Shown here: in pieces, positions 1-5,402 of the stretch
Layout: each line of letters begins with the position of its first letter
Numbering within the stretch: the first letter of the stretch is position 1
NCBI GenBank assembly: GCA_902490145.1
Contig: CABUCT010000085.1
Span: 1 to 5,575 of the forward strand
Direction: 5' to 3'
Source of the DNA: an uncultured Oscillospiraceae bacterium
Lineage (GTDB): Bacteria; Bacillota; Clostridia; Oscillospirales; Acutalibacteraceae
Length of the DNA: 5,575 nucleotides
The notes under the pieces: generated by a model
What the model was told of the DNA's origin: nothing
What the model saw: the letters and a program-made list of their open reading frames with translations, nothing else
Databases searched by the model: none
Position numbers and translations under genes: made by a program

Positions 1-405
1 ATTTTGGCTACCTTCGGAGTTACAGATGAATCCTTCGCAATTTTTACAACAGAACACGAGTGTAACTGCTCTGCTGTGTATTTTCTCGGATTAATTACCG
101 GTACTTATTTATCATGGATCGGTGGATCTGCAATAGGTACAGTAGCATCTTCTGTTTTACCTGATGTTATCTCTGCTAGTCTCGGTATCTCATTATATGC
201 ACTGTTTATAGGACTTTTAGTCCCCAGTTTAAAAGGAAATTTAAAGTTAGGAATCTTAGTTATCATAACTGCCCTAATGAATTCAATTTTTACAAAATGT
301 ATGGACTCAAGTTGGGCACTTATTCTTTCCACTTTAATTTGTGCAGCAGCCGGAGTATTTTTTGTGAAACCGCCTGACGAATTGGAGGAATCCAATGAAC
401 ACTAA
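1..405 (+). CDS. azlC: AzlC family branched-chain amino acid exporter, large subunit (5'-truncated by window edge)
   Basis: This is the C-terminal part (134 residues) of an AzlC-type membrane protein. The reading frame is open from the first base, so the true start lies upstream and the TTG at position 4 is not the start. AzlC pairs with the small protein AzlD to export branched-chain amino acids or analogues. Visible support is the family-like segment FGVTDESFA near the window's start (residues 5-13), followed by a conserved membrane stretch with GTYLSWIGG. About four hydrophobic segments follow, at roughly residues 25-45, 52-74, 80-96 and 103-121. The tail is short and acidic (ELEESNEH). 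The gene overlaps azlD by 11 nt, a typical azlCD arrangement that implies coupled translation. The family call is from remembered motif and context; substrate specificity cannot be read from the sequence. Confidence 0.88.
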   Translation: MLATFGVTDESFAIFTTEHECNCSAVYFLGLITGTYLSWIGGSAIGTVASSVLPDVISASLGISLYALFIGLLVPSLKGNLKLGILVIITALMNSIFTKCMDSSWALILSTLICAAAGVFFVKPPDELEESNEH

Positions 406-703
406 TATTTTATTATTGATTTTGGGTATGTCGGTTGTTACATATATTCCTCGCTTACTTCCTGCCGTATTCATTGATAAAATGAATTTCTGTCCGAAAA
501 TAGAAAGATTTTTAAAACTGATCCCATATACCGCAATGTCTGCACTTATATTTCCGGGAATATTTTCTGTTGATTCTGACAAAGCATACATTGGCATTAT
601 CGGAGGTCTGACTGCTGTTGTTCTGGCATGGAAAAAGTGCCCCGTTATTATATGCGTATTAGCTGCTATTGCAGCTGACATGATGTTATACATGTTCATT
701 TGA
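395..703 (+). CDS. azlD: AzlD family branched-chain amino acid exporter, small subunit
   Basis: This complete 102-residue protein is almost entirely hydrophobic, with about four predicted membrane helices, and has the usual AzlD length. Family hallmarks are visible: YIPRLLP at residues 17-23 and LIFPG at 51-55, separated by the amphipathic stretch RFLKLIPYTAMSA. AzlD works with AzlC as the small subunit of a branched-chain amino acid exporter in the cytoplasmic membrane. The ATG at 395 lies inside the end of azlC. Its ribosome binding site GGAGGA (384-389) is also inside azlC, 5 nt before the start, so the two genes are almost certainly translationally coupled. Nothing in the gene is unusual. 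Confidence 0.9.
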   Translation: MNTNILLLILGMSVVTYIPRLLPAVFIDKMNFCPKIERFLKLIPYTAMSALIFPGIFSVDSDKAYIGIIGGLTAVVLAWKKCPVIICVLAAIAADMMLYMFI

Positions 704-719
704 TATAAAAAACCGTAAA

Positions 720-742
720 TTTTATTTTAGCTCAAAATGAAA
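720..742 (+). terminator. possible weak AT-rich hairpin after azlD
   Basis: TTTTATTTT (720-728) can pair with AAAATGAAA (734-742) around the loop AGCTC, giving nine pairs including one G-U. The sequence after it (CTTTATAATTTTCC) is T-rich but not an unbroken run. Its place 16 nt after the azlD stop fits a terminator. The stem has no Watson-Crick G-C pair, so it would be weak. The same AT-rich bases may instead act as an UP element for the promoter just downstream. Confidence 0.25.
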
Positions 743-756
743 CTTTATAATTTTCC

Positions 757-785
757 TTGACAAAGTTATTCCAATGAAGTATAAT
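757..785 (+). promoter_or_regulatory. consensus sigma-A promoter for rplU-prp-rpmA
   Basis: TTGACA (757-762) is followed by exactly 17 nt and then TATAAT (780-785). Both hexamers are perfect matches to the housekeeping (sigma-70/sigma-A) consensus at the optimal spacing. The stretch upstream of the -35 (735-756) is AT-rich and could serve as an UP element. Transcription would start near 791-793, leaving a leader of about 100 nt before rplU. Such a strong promoter is what one expects in front of ribosomal protein genes. The start site is inferred, not shown. Confidence 0.9.
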
Positions 786-791
786 TTTTAA

Positions 792-893
792 GCCGCATGT
801 TATGGGCAGTGGATTTTGATATATCAAAATCCACTAAAAGTGAGTTTTCTCCGCCCCTTCTGACAGCGAGTCTATAAAATTGGAGATATGAAA
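792..893 (+). promoter_or_regulatory. rplU 5' leader, candidate L21-type cis-regulatory leader
   Basis: The leader of about 100 nt carries the 28-bp palindrome and then a C-rich stretch near the start codon. TCTCC (848-852) is exactly complementary to GGAGA (882-886), which contains the rplU ribosome binding site. Between them GAC (862-864) and GTC (870-872) could close a small internal loop. This arrangement could hide the ribosome binding site. Structured L21 leaders are known upstream of rplU in Firmicutes, so autogenous control is plausible. I cannot match this sequence to the known leader family by eye, so membership is unproven. Confidence 0.4.
808..835. repeat. 28-bp perfect palindrome in the rplU leader
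   Basis: The arm AGTGGATTTTGATA (808-821) is followed directly by its exact reverse complement (822-835) with no unpaired spacer. It begins about 16 nt after the predicted transcription start. In DNA it could be an operator for a dimeric repressor placed to block the strong promoter; in RNA it would form a long, mostly A-U hairpin. No T-tract follows, so it is not a normal terminator. Its last bases CACT (832-835) can alternatively pair with AGTG (839-842) around a 3-nt AAA loop, which would compete with the long stem. Confidence 0.85.
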
Positions 894-1211
894 ATGTACG
901 CAATTATCCAAACTGGCGGTAAACAGTACAAAGTTTCCAACGGAGACGTTATCTATGTTGAGAAGCTGCCTGTTGAAGCTGAAGAAACCGTCAAATTTGA
1001 CACTGTCCTTGCATTTGAGGACGAAAACGGAGCTCAGTTCGGTACTCCCACTCTTGACATTCCTGTCGAAGCAAAGGTTCTTAAAAACGGAAAAGCAAAG
1101 AAAATTACCGTTTTCACTTACAAGCCAAAGAAGAACGAAAAACGCAAGATGGGTCATCGTCAGCCCTATACTAAGCTTGAGATCGTTTCCATAAACGGAG
1201 TTAAGGCATAA
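894..1211 (+). CDS. rplU: 50S ribosomal protein L21
   Basis: L21 binds 23S rRNA in the large ribosomal subunit. The 105-residue product has the usual bacterial length and opens with the family signature MYAIIQTGGKQYKV. It ends with the conserved basic motif GHRQPYT (residues 87-93) followed by LEIVSI. The start at 894 is chosen over the in-frame ATG at 888. The ribosome binding site GGAG (882-885) lies 8 nt from 894 but only 2 nt from 888, and the family normally begins at MYAII. The gene follows a consensus promoter and a structured leader, and ends 2 nt before prp, as the first gene of the rplU-prp-rpmA unit. Confidence 0.97.
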   Translation: MYAIIQTGGKQYKVSNGDVIYVEKLPVEAEETVKFDTVLAFEDENGAQFGTPTLDIPVEAKVLKNGKAKKITVFTYKPKKNEKRKMGHRQPYTKLEIVSINGVKA

Positions 1212-1213
1212 AA

Positions 1214-1534
1214 ATGACAACTGCAGTTTTTATCAAAAGGGATAAAGATACCGTCGGATTTAAAATTTCAGGTCACTCGGGTTTTGCTGACAAAGGTTTC
1301 GATATAGTTTGTGCATCGATTTCCTCAGCCGCTTATCTTACCATTAATCTTCTTTCCCAAATAGATAAAAATGCAAAAATAAATATAGGCGACGGTAAAA
1401 TGTCGGTTATGCTTTCTGAAAGCAATCCCGAAATATCAAGGATTATGAAAGCCTTTGAATTTCAGCTTTTAAGCATTTCAAAGGAATATCCTGAATTCCT
1501 TTGCCTTTGTAATTTAACAGGAGGAAAATTATAA
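1214..1534 (+). CDS. prp: ribosomal-processing cysteine protease Prp (YsxB family)
   Basis: Prp is the cysteine protease that removes the N-terminal extension of ribosomal protein L27 in Firmicutes and relatives, a step needed for functional 50S subunits. The 106-residue product has the expected length and both catalytic residues in context: His21 in GHSGFADKG and Cys33 in FDIVCASISSAAY. The gene sits between rplU and rpmA, the standard location. It begins 2 nt after rplU, with TAAGG (1202-1206) as a modest ribosome binding site 7 nt upstream. Its stop overlaps the rpmA start by one base. The substrate gene immediately downstream encodes a matching cleavage site, which strongly supports the assignment. 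Confidence 0.95.
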   Translation: MTTAVFIKRDKDTVGFKISGHSGFADKGFDIVCASISSAAYLTINLLSQIDKNAKINIGDGKMSVMLSESNPEISRIMKAFEFQLLSISKEYPEFLCLCNLTGGKL

Positions 1535-1818
1535 TGTTTAATGTAAATATTCAGCTCTTTGCACATAAAAAGGGCGTTGGATCCACCAAAAACGGCCGTG
1601 ATTCTGAATCAAAGCGTCTCGGACTTAAAAAGGGCGACGGACAGTATGTTACTGCCGGTAACATCCTCATTCGTCAAAGAGGAACACATATACATCCTGG
1701 CACCAATGTCGGCCGTGGTTCTGATGATACTCTTTTTGCCCTTGTTGACGGAAAAGTAAAATTCGAGCGTGTTGGTCGTGATCGTAAACGTGTAAGCGTT
1801 TATACTGTTGAGCAGTAA
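1534..1818 (+). CDS. rpmA: 50S ribosomal protein L27 with cleavable N-terminal extension
   Basis: L27 lies at the 50S peptidyl-transferase region, and its mature N-terminus reaches toward the tRNA ends. The 94-residue precursor starts with the extension MFNVNIQLF followed by the mature start AHKKG. By analogy with the Firmicutes site ending in QFF before alanine, Prp should cut after Phe9 and leave 85 residues. Core L27 motifs are present: AHKKGVGSTKNGRDS (10-24), RLGLKKGDGQYV (28-39) and IRQRGTHIHPGTNVGRG (46-62). A strong AGGAGG site (1519-1524) precedes the ATG by 9 nt. The start codon shares one base with the prp stop (TAATG), so translation is probably coupled. A hairpin resembling a terminator follows. 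Confidence 0.97.
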   Translation: MFNVNIQLFAHKKGVGSTKNGRDSESKRLGLKKGDGQYVTAGNILIRQRGTHIHPGTNVGRGSDDTLFALVDGKVKFERVGRDRKRVSVYTVEQ

Positions 1819-1843
1819 TTTTACGATAAACTTTAAACGGTTT

Positions 1844-1880
1844 TAAGAGGGTAGAAGGCGATTCTGCCCTCTTATTTTAT
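1844..1880 (+). terminator. intrinsic terminator or attenuator between rpmA and obgE
   Basis: TAAGAGGGTAGAA (1844-1856) pairs with TTCTGCCCTCTTA (1862-1874) over 13 bp, including one G-U pair, around the loop GGCGA. It is followed by TTTTAT. The stem is long and includes a GGG/CCC block, but the T-tract is short, so termination may be incomplete. It begins 25 nt after the rpmA stop. No clear promoter is seen between it and obgE, so read-through may supply part of obgE transcription. Confidence 0.75.
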
Positions 1881-1897
1881 GAAAACAAATTGTTTTC
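1881..1897. repeat. 17-bp inverted repeat just upstream of the obgE ribosome binding site
   Basis: GAAAACAA (1881-1888) and TTGTTTTC (1890-1897) are exact reverse complements separated by a single A. The repeat fills the space between the terminator-like hairpin and the GAAGGGG ribosome binding site (1898-1904) of obgE. As RNA a loop of at least 3 nt would be needed, so a DNA operator for a dimeric protein is at least as plausible. Its function is unknown. Confidence 0.6.
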
Positions 1898-1912
1898 GAA
1901 GGGGCATAAAAA

Positions 1913-3175
1913 ATGTTTGTAGACATAGCTAAAATTAAAATACGTGCAGGAGACGGAGGAAACGGTGCGGTTTCTTTTCGTCGTGAAAAATATGTTGCGG
2001 CCGGAGGCCCCGACGGAGGAGACGGGGGAAAAGGCGGAAATATTCTTTTTGCTCCCGATGACAATCTATCCACCCTTGCAGACTTCAGATATAAACGCAA
2101 ATATGCTGCCGAAAACGGAGAACCGGGCGGAGCAAAACGTTGTTTTGGTAAATGCGGAAATGATCTTATTATATATGTCCCCAGAGGGACGCTGGTAAAA
2201 GAATTTGAAAGCGGAAGAATTCTCGCCGACGTTTCTGATGATGAACCGGTTGTGGTCGCAAAAGGAGGCCGCGGTGGTTGGGGAAACAGTCATTTTGCAA
2301 CTCCTACCCGTCAGGCTCCTCGTTTTGCAAAAAGTGGTGTTGCAGGTGAAGAATTCGAAGTTCAGCTTGAGTTAAAACTTTTAGCAGACGTCGGTCTTAT
2401 CGGGTTCCCGAATGTAGGGAAATCAACTCTTGTATCGGTTGTGAGCGAAGCAAAACCCAAAATCGCCAACTACCATTTCACCACCCTTACACCTGTTCTC
2501 GGAGTCGTGCGAATTGCAGAAGGTGCATCATTTGTAATGGCTGATATCCCGGGGCTCATCGAGGGAGCCGGTGAAGGCATTGGACTCGGCCATGAATTTT
2601 TGCGTCATGTTGAGCGTTGCCGCATGCTTGTCCACATTGTGGATGTTGCGGGAAGTGAAGGCCGCGATCCCATTGAAGACTTTGAAACTATAAACAAAGA
2701 ACTTAAAGTATTCAGTGAGGATCTCAGCAACCGTCCTCAAATTGTGGTTGGAAACAAATGCGATCTTGCAAAAGCTGAACAGGTTGAAAAATTCAAAAAT
2801 TATGTAATCTCAAAGGGATATCAATTTTTTGAAATCACCGCCCCTATTGCCGAAGGAACAAAAGAACTTGTAAACGCCATTGCAGCAAAGCTTCAAACTT
2901 TGCCTCCTGTGGCAAAATTCGAAGCAGAACCGGAAACGCCCGTTGACATTCAGAAAAATCGATTTGAAATAACAGTTGAAAACGGGATTTTCTTTGTTGA
3001 AGCCCCGTGGCTCAAAAAAATTATGTCAACCATTAATCCTGACGACTATGAATCGCTTCAATACTTTGAACGTGTGCTTCGTGAAAGCGGCATAATCGAC
3101 GGATTAAGAGAAAACGGTGTACATGACGGAGATACCGTTTCCATTCACGGAATGGAATTTGATTATGTTTCTTAA
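1913..3175 (+). CDS. obgE: Obg family GTPase, late 50S ribosome assembly factor
   Basis: ObgE/CgtA is an essential GTPase that binds the 50S subunit and links ribosome maturation to growth and stress signalling. The 420 residues show all three expected domains. The glycine-rich Obg fold (about 1-158) includes AGDGGNGAVSFRREKY and repeated GG turns. The G domain (about 159-335) has G1 GFPNVGKST (164-172), G2 YHFTTLTP (187-194), G3 DIPG (211-214) and G4 NKCD (281-284). G5 appears as TAP (309-311) rather than the usual SA. The C-terminal OCT domain runs from about 348 to 420. A GAAGGGG site (1898-1904) lies 8 nt before the ATG. The gene follows the ribosomal protein cluster and precedes mrnC by 15 nt. 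The OCT domain is absent from some Obg proteins but common in Gram-positive ones. Confidence 0.97.
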   Translation: MFVDIAKIKIRAGDGGNGAVSFRREKYVAAGGPDGGDGGKGGNILFAPDDNLSTLADFRYKRKYAAENGEPGGAKRCFGKCGNDLIIYVPRGTLVKEFESGRILADVSDDEPVVVAKGGRGGWGNSHFATPTRQAPRFAKSGVAGEEFEVQLELKLLADVGLIGFPNVGKSTLVSVVSEAKPKIANYHFTTLTPVLGVVRIAEGASFVMADIPGLIEGAGEGIGLGHEFLRHVERCRMLVHIVDVAGSEGRDPIEDFETINKELKVFSEDLSNRPQIVVGNKCDLAKAEQVEKFKNYVISKGYQFFEITAPIAEGTKELVNAIAAKLQTLPPVAKFEAEPETPVDIQKNRFEITVENGIFFVEAPWLKKIMSTINPDDYESLQYFERVLRESGIIDGLRENGVHDGDTVSIHGMEFDYVS

Positions 3176-3190
3176 ACCTGGGAGAAAAGT

Positions 3191-3583
3191 ATGAGATTTT
3201 TGAATGAAAGCTGCAACCCAAACAATTTAAGTCCGTTGACCCTAGCATTTGTAGGTGACGGAGTATATGAACTTATGGTCAGAGAACATCTTTCCTGTCT
3301 TGCAAATCGCCCTTCCGGAGAGTTAAGTAACTTAAAAGTTAAAATGGTAAATGCGTCAGCCCAGGCTTTTGCGTATAAAAAGATTGCTCCCCTTCTTTCT
3401 GAAAAAGAAACAGAGATATATAAAAGAGGACGCAATGCTCATACTTCAAAAATACCCAAGAACTCAAGTCATGCAGAATATCATTCTGCCACGGGAGTTG
3501 AAGCACTTTTCGGATGGCTTTATCTGTCGGGACAAGCCGACAGAGCAAGAGAACTTTTCGAGATAATATTGGAGGATTTTTAA
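3191..3583 (+). CDS. mrnC: Mini-ribonuclease III (23S rRNA maturation)
   Basis: Mini-III is a small RNase III-like enzyme that has only the catalytic domain and no double-stranded RNA-binding domain. In Bacillus it trims 23S rRNA precursors. The 130-residue protein has the usual length. The first helix carries LAFVGDGVYELMVRE with the catalytic Asp23, and the second acidic site is Glu104 in SATGVEALFGWLYL. Between them lie the signatures KRGRNA (78-83) and IPKNSS. GGAG (3181-3184) sits 6 nt before the ATG. The gene is 15 nt after obgE and 1 nt before the next gene, so the three are probably co-transcribed. Its position beside obgE, L21 and L27 fits a role in large-subunit production. In Bacillus subtilis, by contrast, mrnC lies near cysS. 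Confidence 0.93.
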   Translation: MRFLNESCNPNNLSPLTLAFVGDGVYELMVREHLSCLANRPSGELSNLKVKMVNASAQAFAYKKIAPLLSEKETEIYKRGRNAHTSKIPKNSSHAEYHSATGVEALFGWLYLSGQADRARELFEIILEDF

Positions 3584-3584
3584 T

Positions 3585-4508
3585 ATGTGGTTTATACTTT
3601 CGCTTGTTGCAATTTTATTTTGGAGCGGATCGGATCTTTTTTCGAAAATCGGTTCTCCAAATGAAGACAAATACAGTCACTGGAAAATTGTCATGGCAGT
3701 CGGAACAGTCATGGGAATTCACGCTATCGTAGAACTTATACGAGGTGTGGAATTTAGCTTCAAGGATATGATTACATATCTTCCCGCATCGTCAATGTAT
3801 ATACTTTCAATGACTATTGGATATATAGGATTAAGGTATCTTGTTCTCTCAGTTTCAACTCCTATATGCAACTGCTCGGGTGCAGTAGCTGCTGTTATGT
3901 GTTATATATTCCTTCATGAAAAGATGGAAAAAATTCAACTTATCGGTGTTGTGTTTATCACCGTCGGAATTTTTTGTTTGTCATTCCTTGAAAAACGTTA
4001 TGAAAATCAAGAACATGCAAGACTTGGTAAGATTCCTGATGCTAAATATACTCACAGCTTTATCGCTATTTTTATTCCGATAGTATACTGCATCATCGAT
4101 GCACTCGGAACCTTCTTTGACGGAATGATTCTTGCTGAAACAGATGATGCCGGCAATATAATTTCGGGAAAGCTCAGCGAAGATACAGCAAATGTTGCAT
4201 ATGAGCTCACATTTTTATTAATGGCAATATTCGCATTTATATTTGTGGTTATTATCAAAAAGCAAAAAATCACATTTGCTTCTGAAAAGCCCAGAATCGC
4301 AGGAGCAATTTGTGAAACAGCCGGACAGTTGGCATATATTTACGCTATTGCTGACAACACTATCGTTGCTGCTCCAATGATTTCTTCATATTGCCTCTTT
4401 TCTATGCTTTGGGCAAGAATTTTCCTGAAAGAAAAGCTCACTATTGCACAATATATCTCAATATGTTTTGCTGCTGTGGGAATAATTATTTTAGGTATGG
4501 AGGGTTAA
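3585..4508 (+). CDS. EamA/DMT superfamily transporter, substrate unknown
   Basis: This 307-residue integral membrane protein has about ten hydrophobic helices in two five-helix halves, the layout of drug/metabolite (EamA) transporters. Approximate helices are 1-19, 34-53, 66-84, 86-110, 117-135, 158-182, 205-226, 237-256, 259-277 and 284-304. Each half ends with a typical EamA feature: FLHEKMEKIQLIGVVFITVGI in two overlapping parts near 109-129, and FLKEKLTIAQYISICFAAVG near 277-296. Helices 6 and 7 are separated by a polar, acidic loop of about 23 residues (AETDDAGNIISGKLSEDTAN), longer than usual for the family. Translation starts 1 nt after the mrnC stop, with GGAGGA (3571-3576) 8 nt upstream inside mrnC. 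Substrate and direction of transport cannot be inferred, and there is no functional link to ribosome assembly beyond position. Confidence 0.85.
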   Translation: MWFILSLVAILFWSGSDLFSKIGSPNEDKYSHWKIVMAVGTVMGIHAIVELIRGVEFSFKDMITYLPASSMYILSMTIGYIGLRYLVLSVSTPICNCSGAVAAVMCYIFLHEKMEKIQLIGVVFITVGIFCLSFLEKRYENQEHARLGKIPDAKYTHSFIAIFIPIVYCIIDALGTFFDGMILAETDDAGNIISGKLSEDTANVAYELTFLLMAIFAFIFVVIIKKQKITFASEKPRIAGAICETAGQLAYIYAIADNTIVAAPMISSYCLFSMLWARIFLKEKLTIAQYISICFAAVGIIILGMEG

Positions 4509-4528
4509 AGCTTTTAATATCTCCTCTA

Positions 4529-4557
4529 TTGTAATTTAAACCAAAATATAGTATTAT
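4529..4557 (+). promoter_or_regulatory. possible weak promoter for the HAD-IIA gene
   Basis: TTGTAA (4529-4534) is followed by 17 nt and TATTAT (4552-4557), which gives fair matches to the two housekeeping hexamers. Transcription would start near 4564, just ahead of the ATG at 4574 and after the ATG at 4556. This is consistent with the downstream start but leaves a leader of only about 10 nt. The 65-nt gap is AT-rich, so a chance match is possible. Confidence 0.35.
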
Positions 4558-4563
4558 GATATC

Positions 4564-4570
4564 GGTGATC
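4564..4570 (+). promoter_or_regulatory. atypical ribosome binding site GGTGATC deciding the HAD-IIA start
   Basis: GGTGATC is a perfect seven-base complement to the GATCACC part of the 16S rRNA 3' end, just beside the usual CCTCC core. Aligned to the full complement AGGAGGTGATC, it places the virtual AGGAGG at 4560-4565, 8 nt before the ATG at 4574. The ATG at 4556 has no purine-rich site ahead of it. Other genes in the window use GGAGG-type sites. Confidence 0.5.
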
Positions 4571-4573
4571 AAT

Positions 4574-5362
4574 ATGGAAAAAAATATTGAAAATATAAGA
4601 TCTAAAAAAGGTTTTATATGCGATATGGACGGCGTTGTATACCATGGAAACGAGCTTCTGCCGCCTGCCAAAAAATTTGTCGAATGGCTTAGAAAAGAAA
4701 ACAAGAGTTTCTTGTTTTTAACAAACAGCAGCGAACGTTCACCGTTAGAACTTCGTCAAAAGCTTCAGCGTATGGGTCTTGATGTAGAAGAAAATCATTT
4801 TTATACCAGTGCTCTTGCCACCGCCGATTTCATTAAAAGTCAGCATCCGGGTGCGTCGGTATTTTGTATCGGAGAAGCCGGACTTCATAATGCTCTTTAT
4901 CAGGCCGGACTTAGTATGAACGATGTTAATCCTGACTATGTTGTTGTGGGAGAAACACAGAATTACAGTTATCAAAATGTTGCAAAAGCTGTTCGTCTTG
5001 TTATGAACGGTGCAAGTCTTATCGGAACAAATCCGGATATTACCGGACCTGCTGAAGGCGGCGTTATTATTCCTGCCTGCCGTGCTATGATTGCTCCTAT
5101 TGAGCTTGCAACAAATCGTTCGGCATATTTCCTTGGAAAACCAAATCCTCTTATGATGATGACCGGAATTAAATTGCTTGGTTGCCCTTCAGATGATACG
5201 GTCATCGTGGGGGATCGAATGGATACTGATATTATCGCAGGTATACAATCGGCCGTTGATACCGTTTTAGTTCTCACCGGGGTTTCCAGCATGGAAACAC
5301 TTAATCTGTTTCCGTATCGTCCAACATATATTTTGAGTTCGGTAGGAGAAATTTCCGGCTGA
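4574..5362 (+). CDS. HAD-IIA family phosphatase, NagD-like
   Basis: This is a haloacid dehalogenase-type hydrolase with the C2a cap, related to NagD, AraL and 4-nitrophenylphosphatases that dephosphorylate small sugar phosphates or nucleotides in the cytoplasm. With the start at 4574 the protein has 262 residues. Motif I is DMDGVVYHG, with nucleophile Asp17 and acid/base Asp19. Motif II is TNSS (50-53). The cap region includes VVVGETQNYSYQ and the conserved GTNPD. GKPNP (188-192) carries the motif III lysine, and motif IV is GDRMDTDI (213-220). All catalytic residues are present, so the enzyme should be active. An ATG at 4556 would add six residues but lacks a ribosome binding site. The gene lies 65 nt after the transporter with no clear terminator between. 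The natural substrate is unknown. Confidence 0.92.
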   Translation: MEKNIENIRSKKGFICDMDGVVYHGNELLPPAKKFVEWLRKENKSFLFLTNSSERSPLELRQKLQRMGLDVEENHFYTSALATADFIKSQHPGASVFCIGEAGLHNALYQAGLSMNDVNPDYVVVGETQNYSYQNVAKAVRLVMNGASLIGTNPDITGPAEGGVIIPACRAMIAPIELATNRSAYFLGKPNPLMMMTGIKLLGCPSDDTVIVGDRMDTDIIAGIQSAVDTVLVLTGVSSMETLNLFPYRPTYILSSVGEISG

Positions 5363-5402
5363 TAAAAGATCCAAATTTTAAATGTCAGTTTGGAGGAAGT
5401 TT

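Noticed and set aside
808..845. The rplU leader palindrome read as an intrinsic terminator
   Set aside because: The sequence after the stem is AAAAGTGAGTTTTC, without a T-tract directly at the stem base, so ordinary rho-independent termination is not supported.
888..893. Alternative ATG two codons upstream of the rplU start
   Set aside because: It leaves only 2 nt after the GGAG site, and the family normally begins at MYAII, encoded from 894.
834..1220. Antisense open frame of 128 codons covering rplU
   Set aside because: It is the complement of a highly conserved ribosomal protein gene, resembles no family I know, and has no convincing ribosome binding site. Other antisense open frames across the window were dismissed on the same grounds.
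1559..1759. Out-of-frame 66-codon open frame inside rpmA
   Set aside because: It lies fully within the strongly supported L27 frame and has no separate ribosome binding site or recognisable protein features.
4503..4543. Possible terminator between the transporter and the HAD-IIA gene (GGTTAAA versus TTTAAACC)
   Set aside because: The arms match only with a bulge, enclose a large loop, and are not followed by a T-run.
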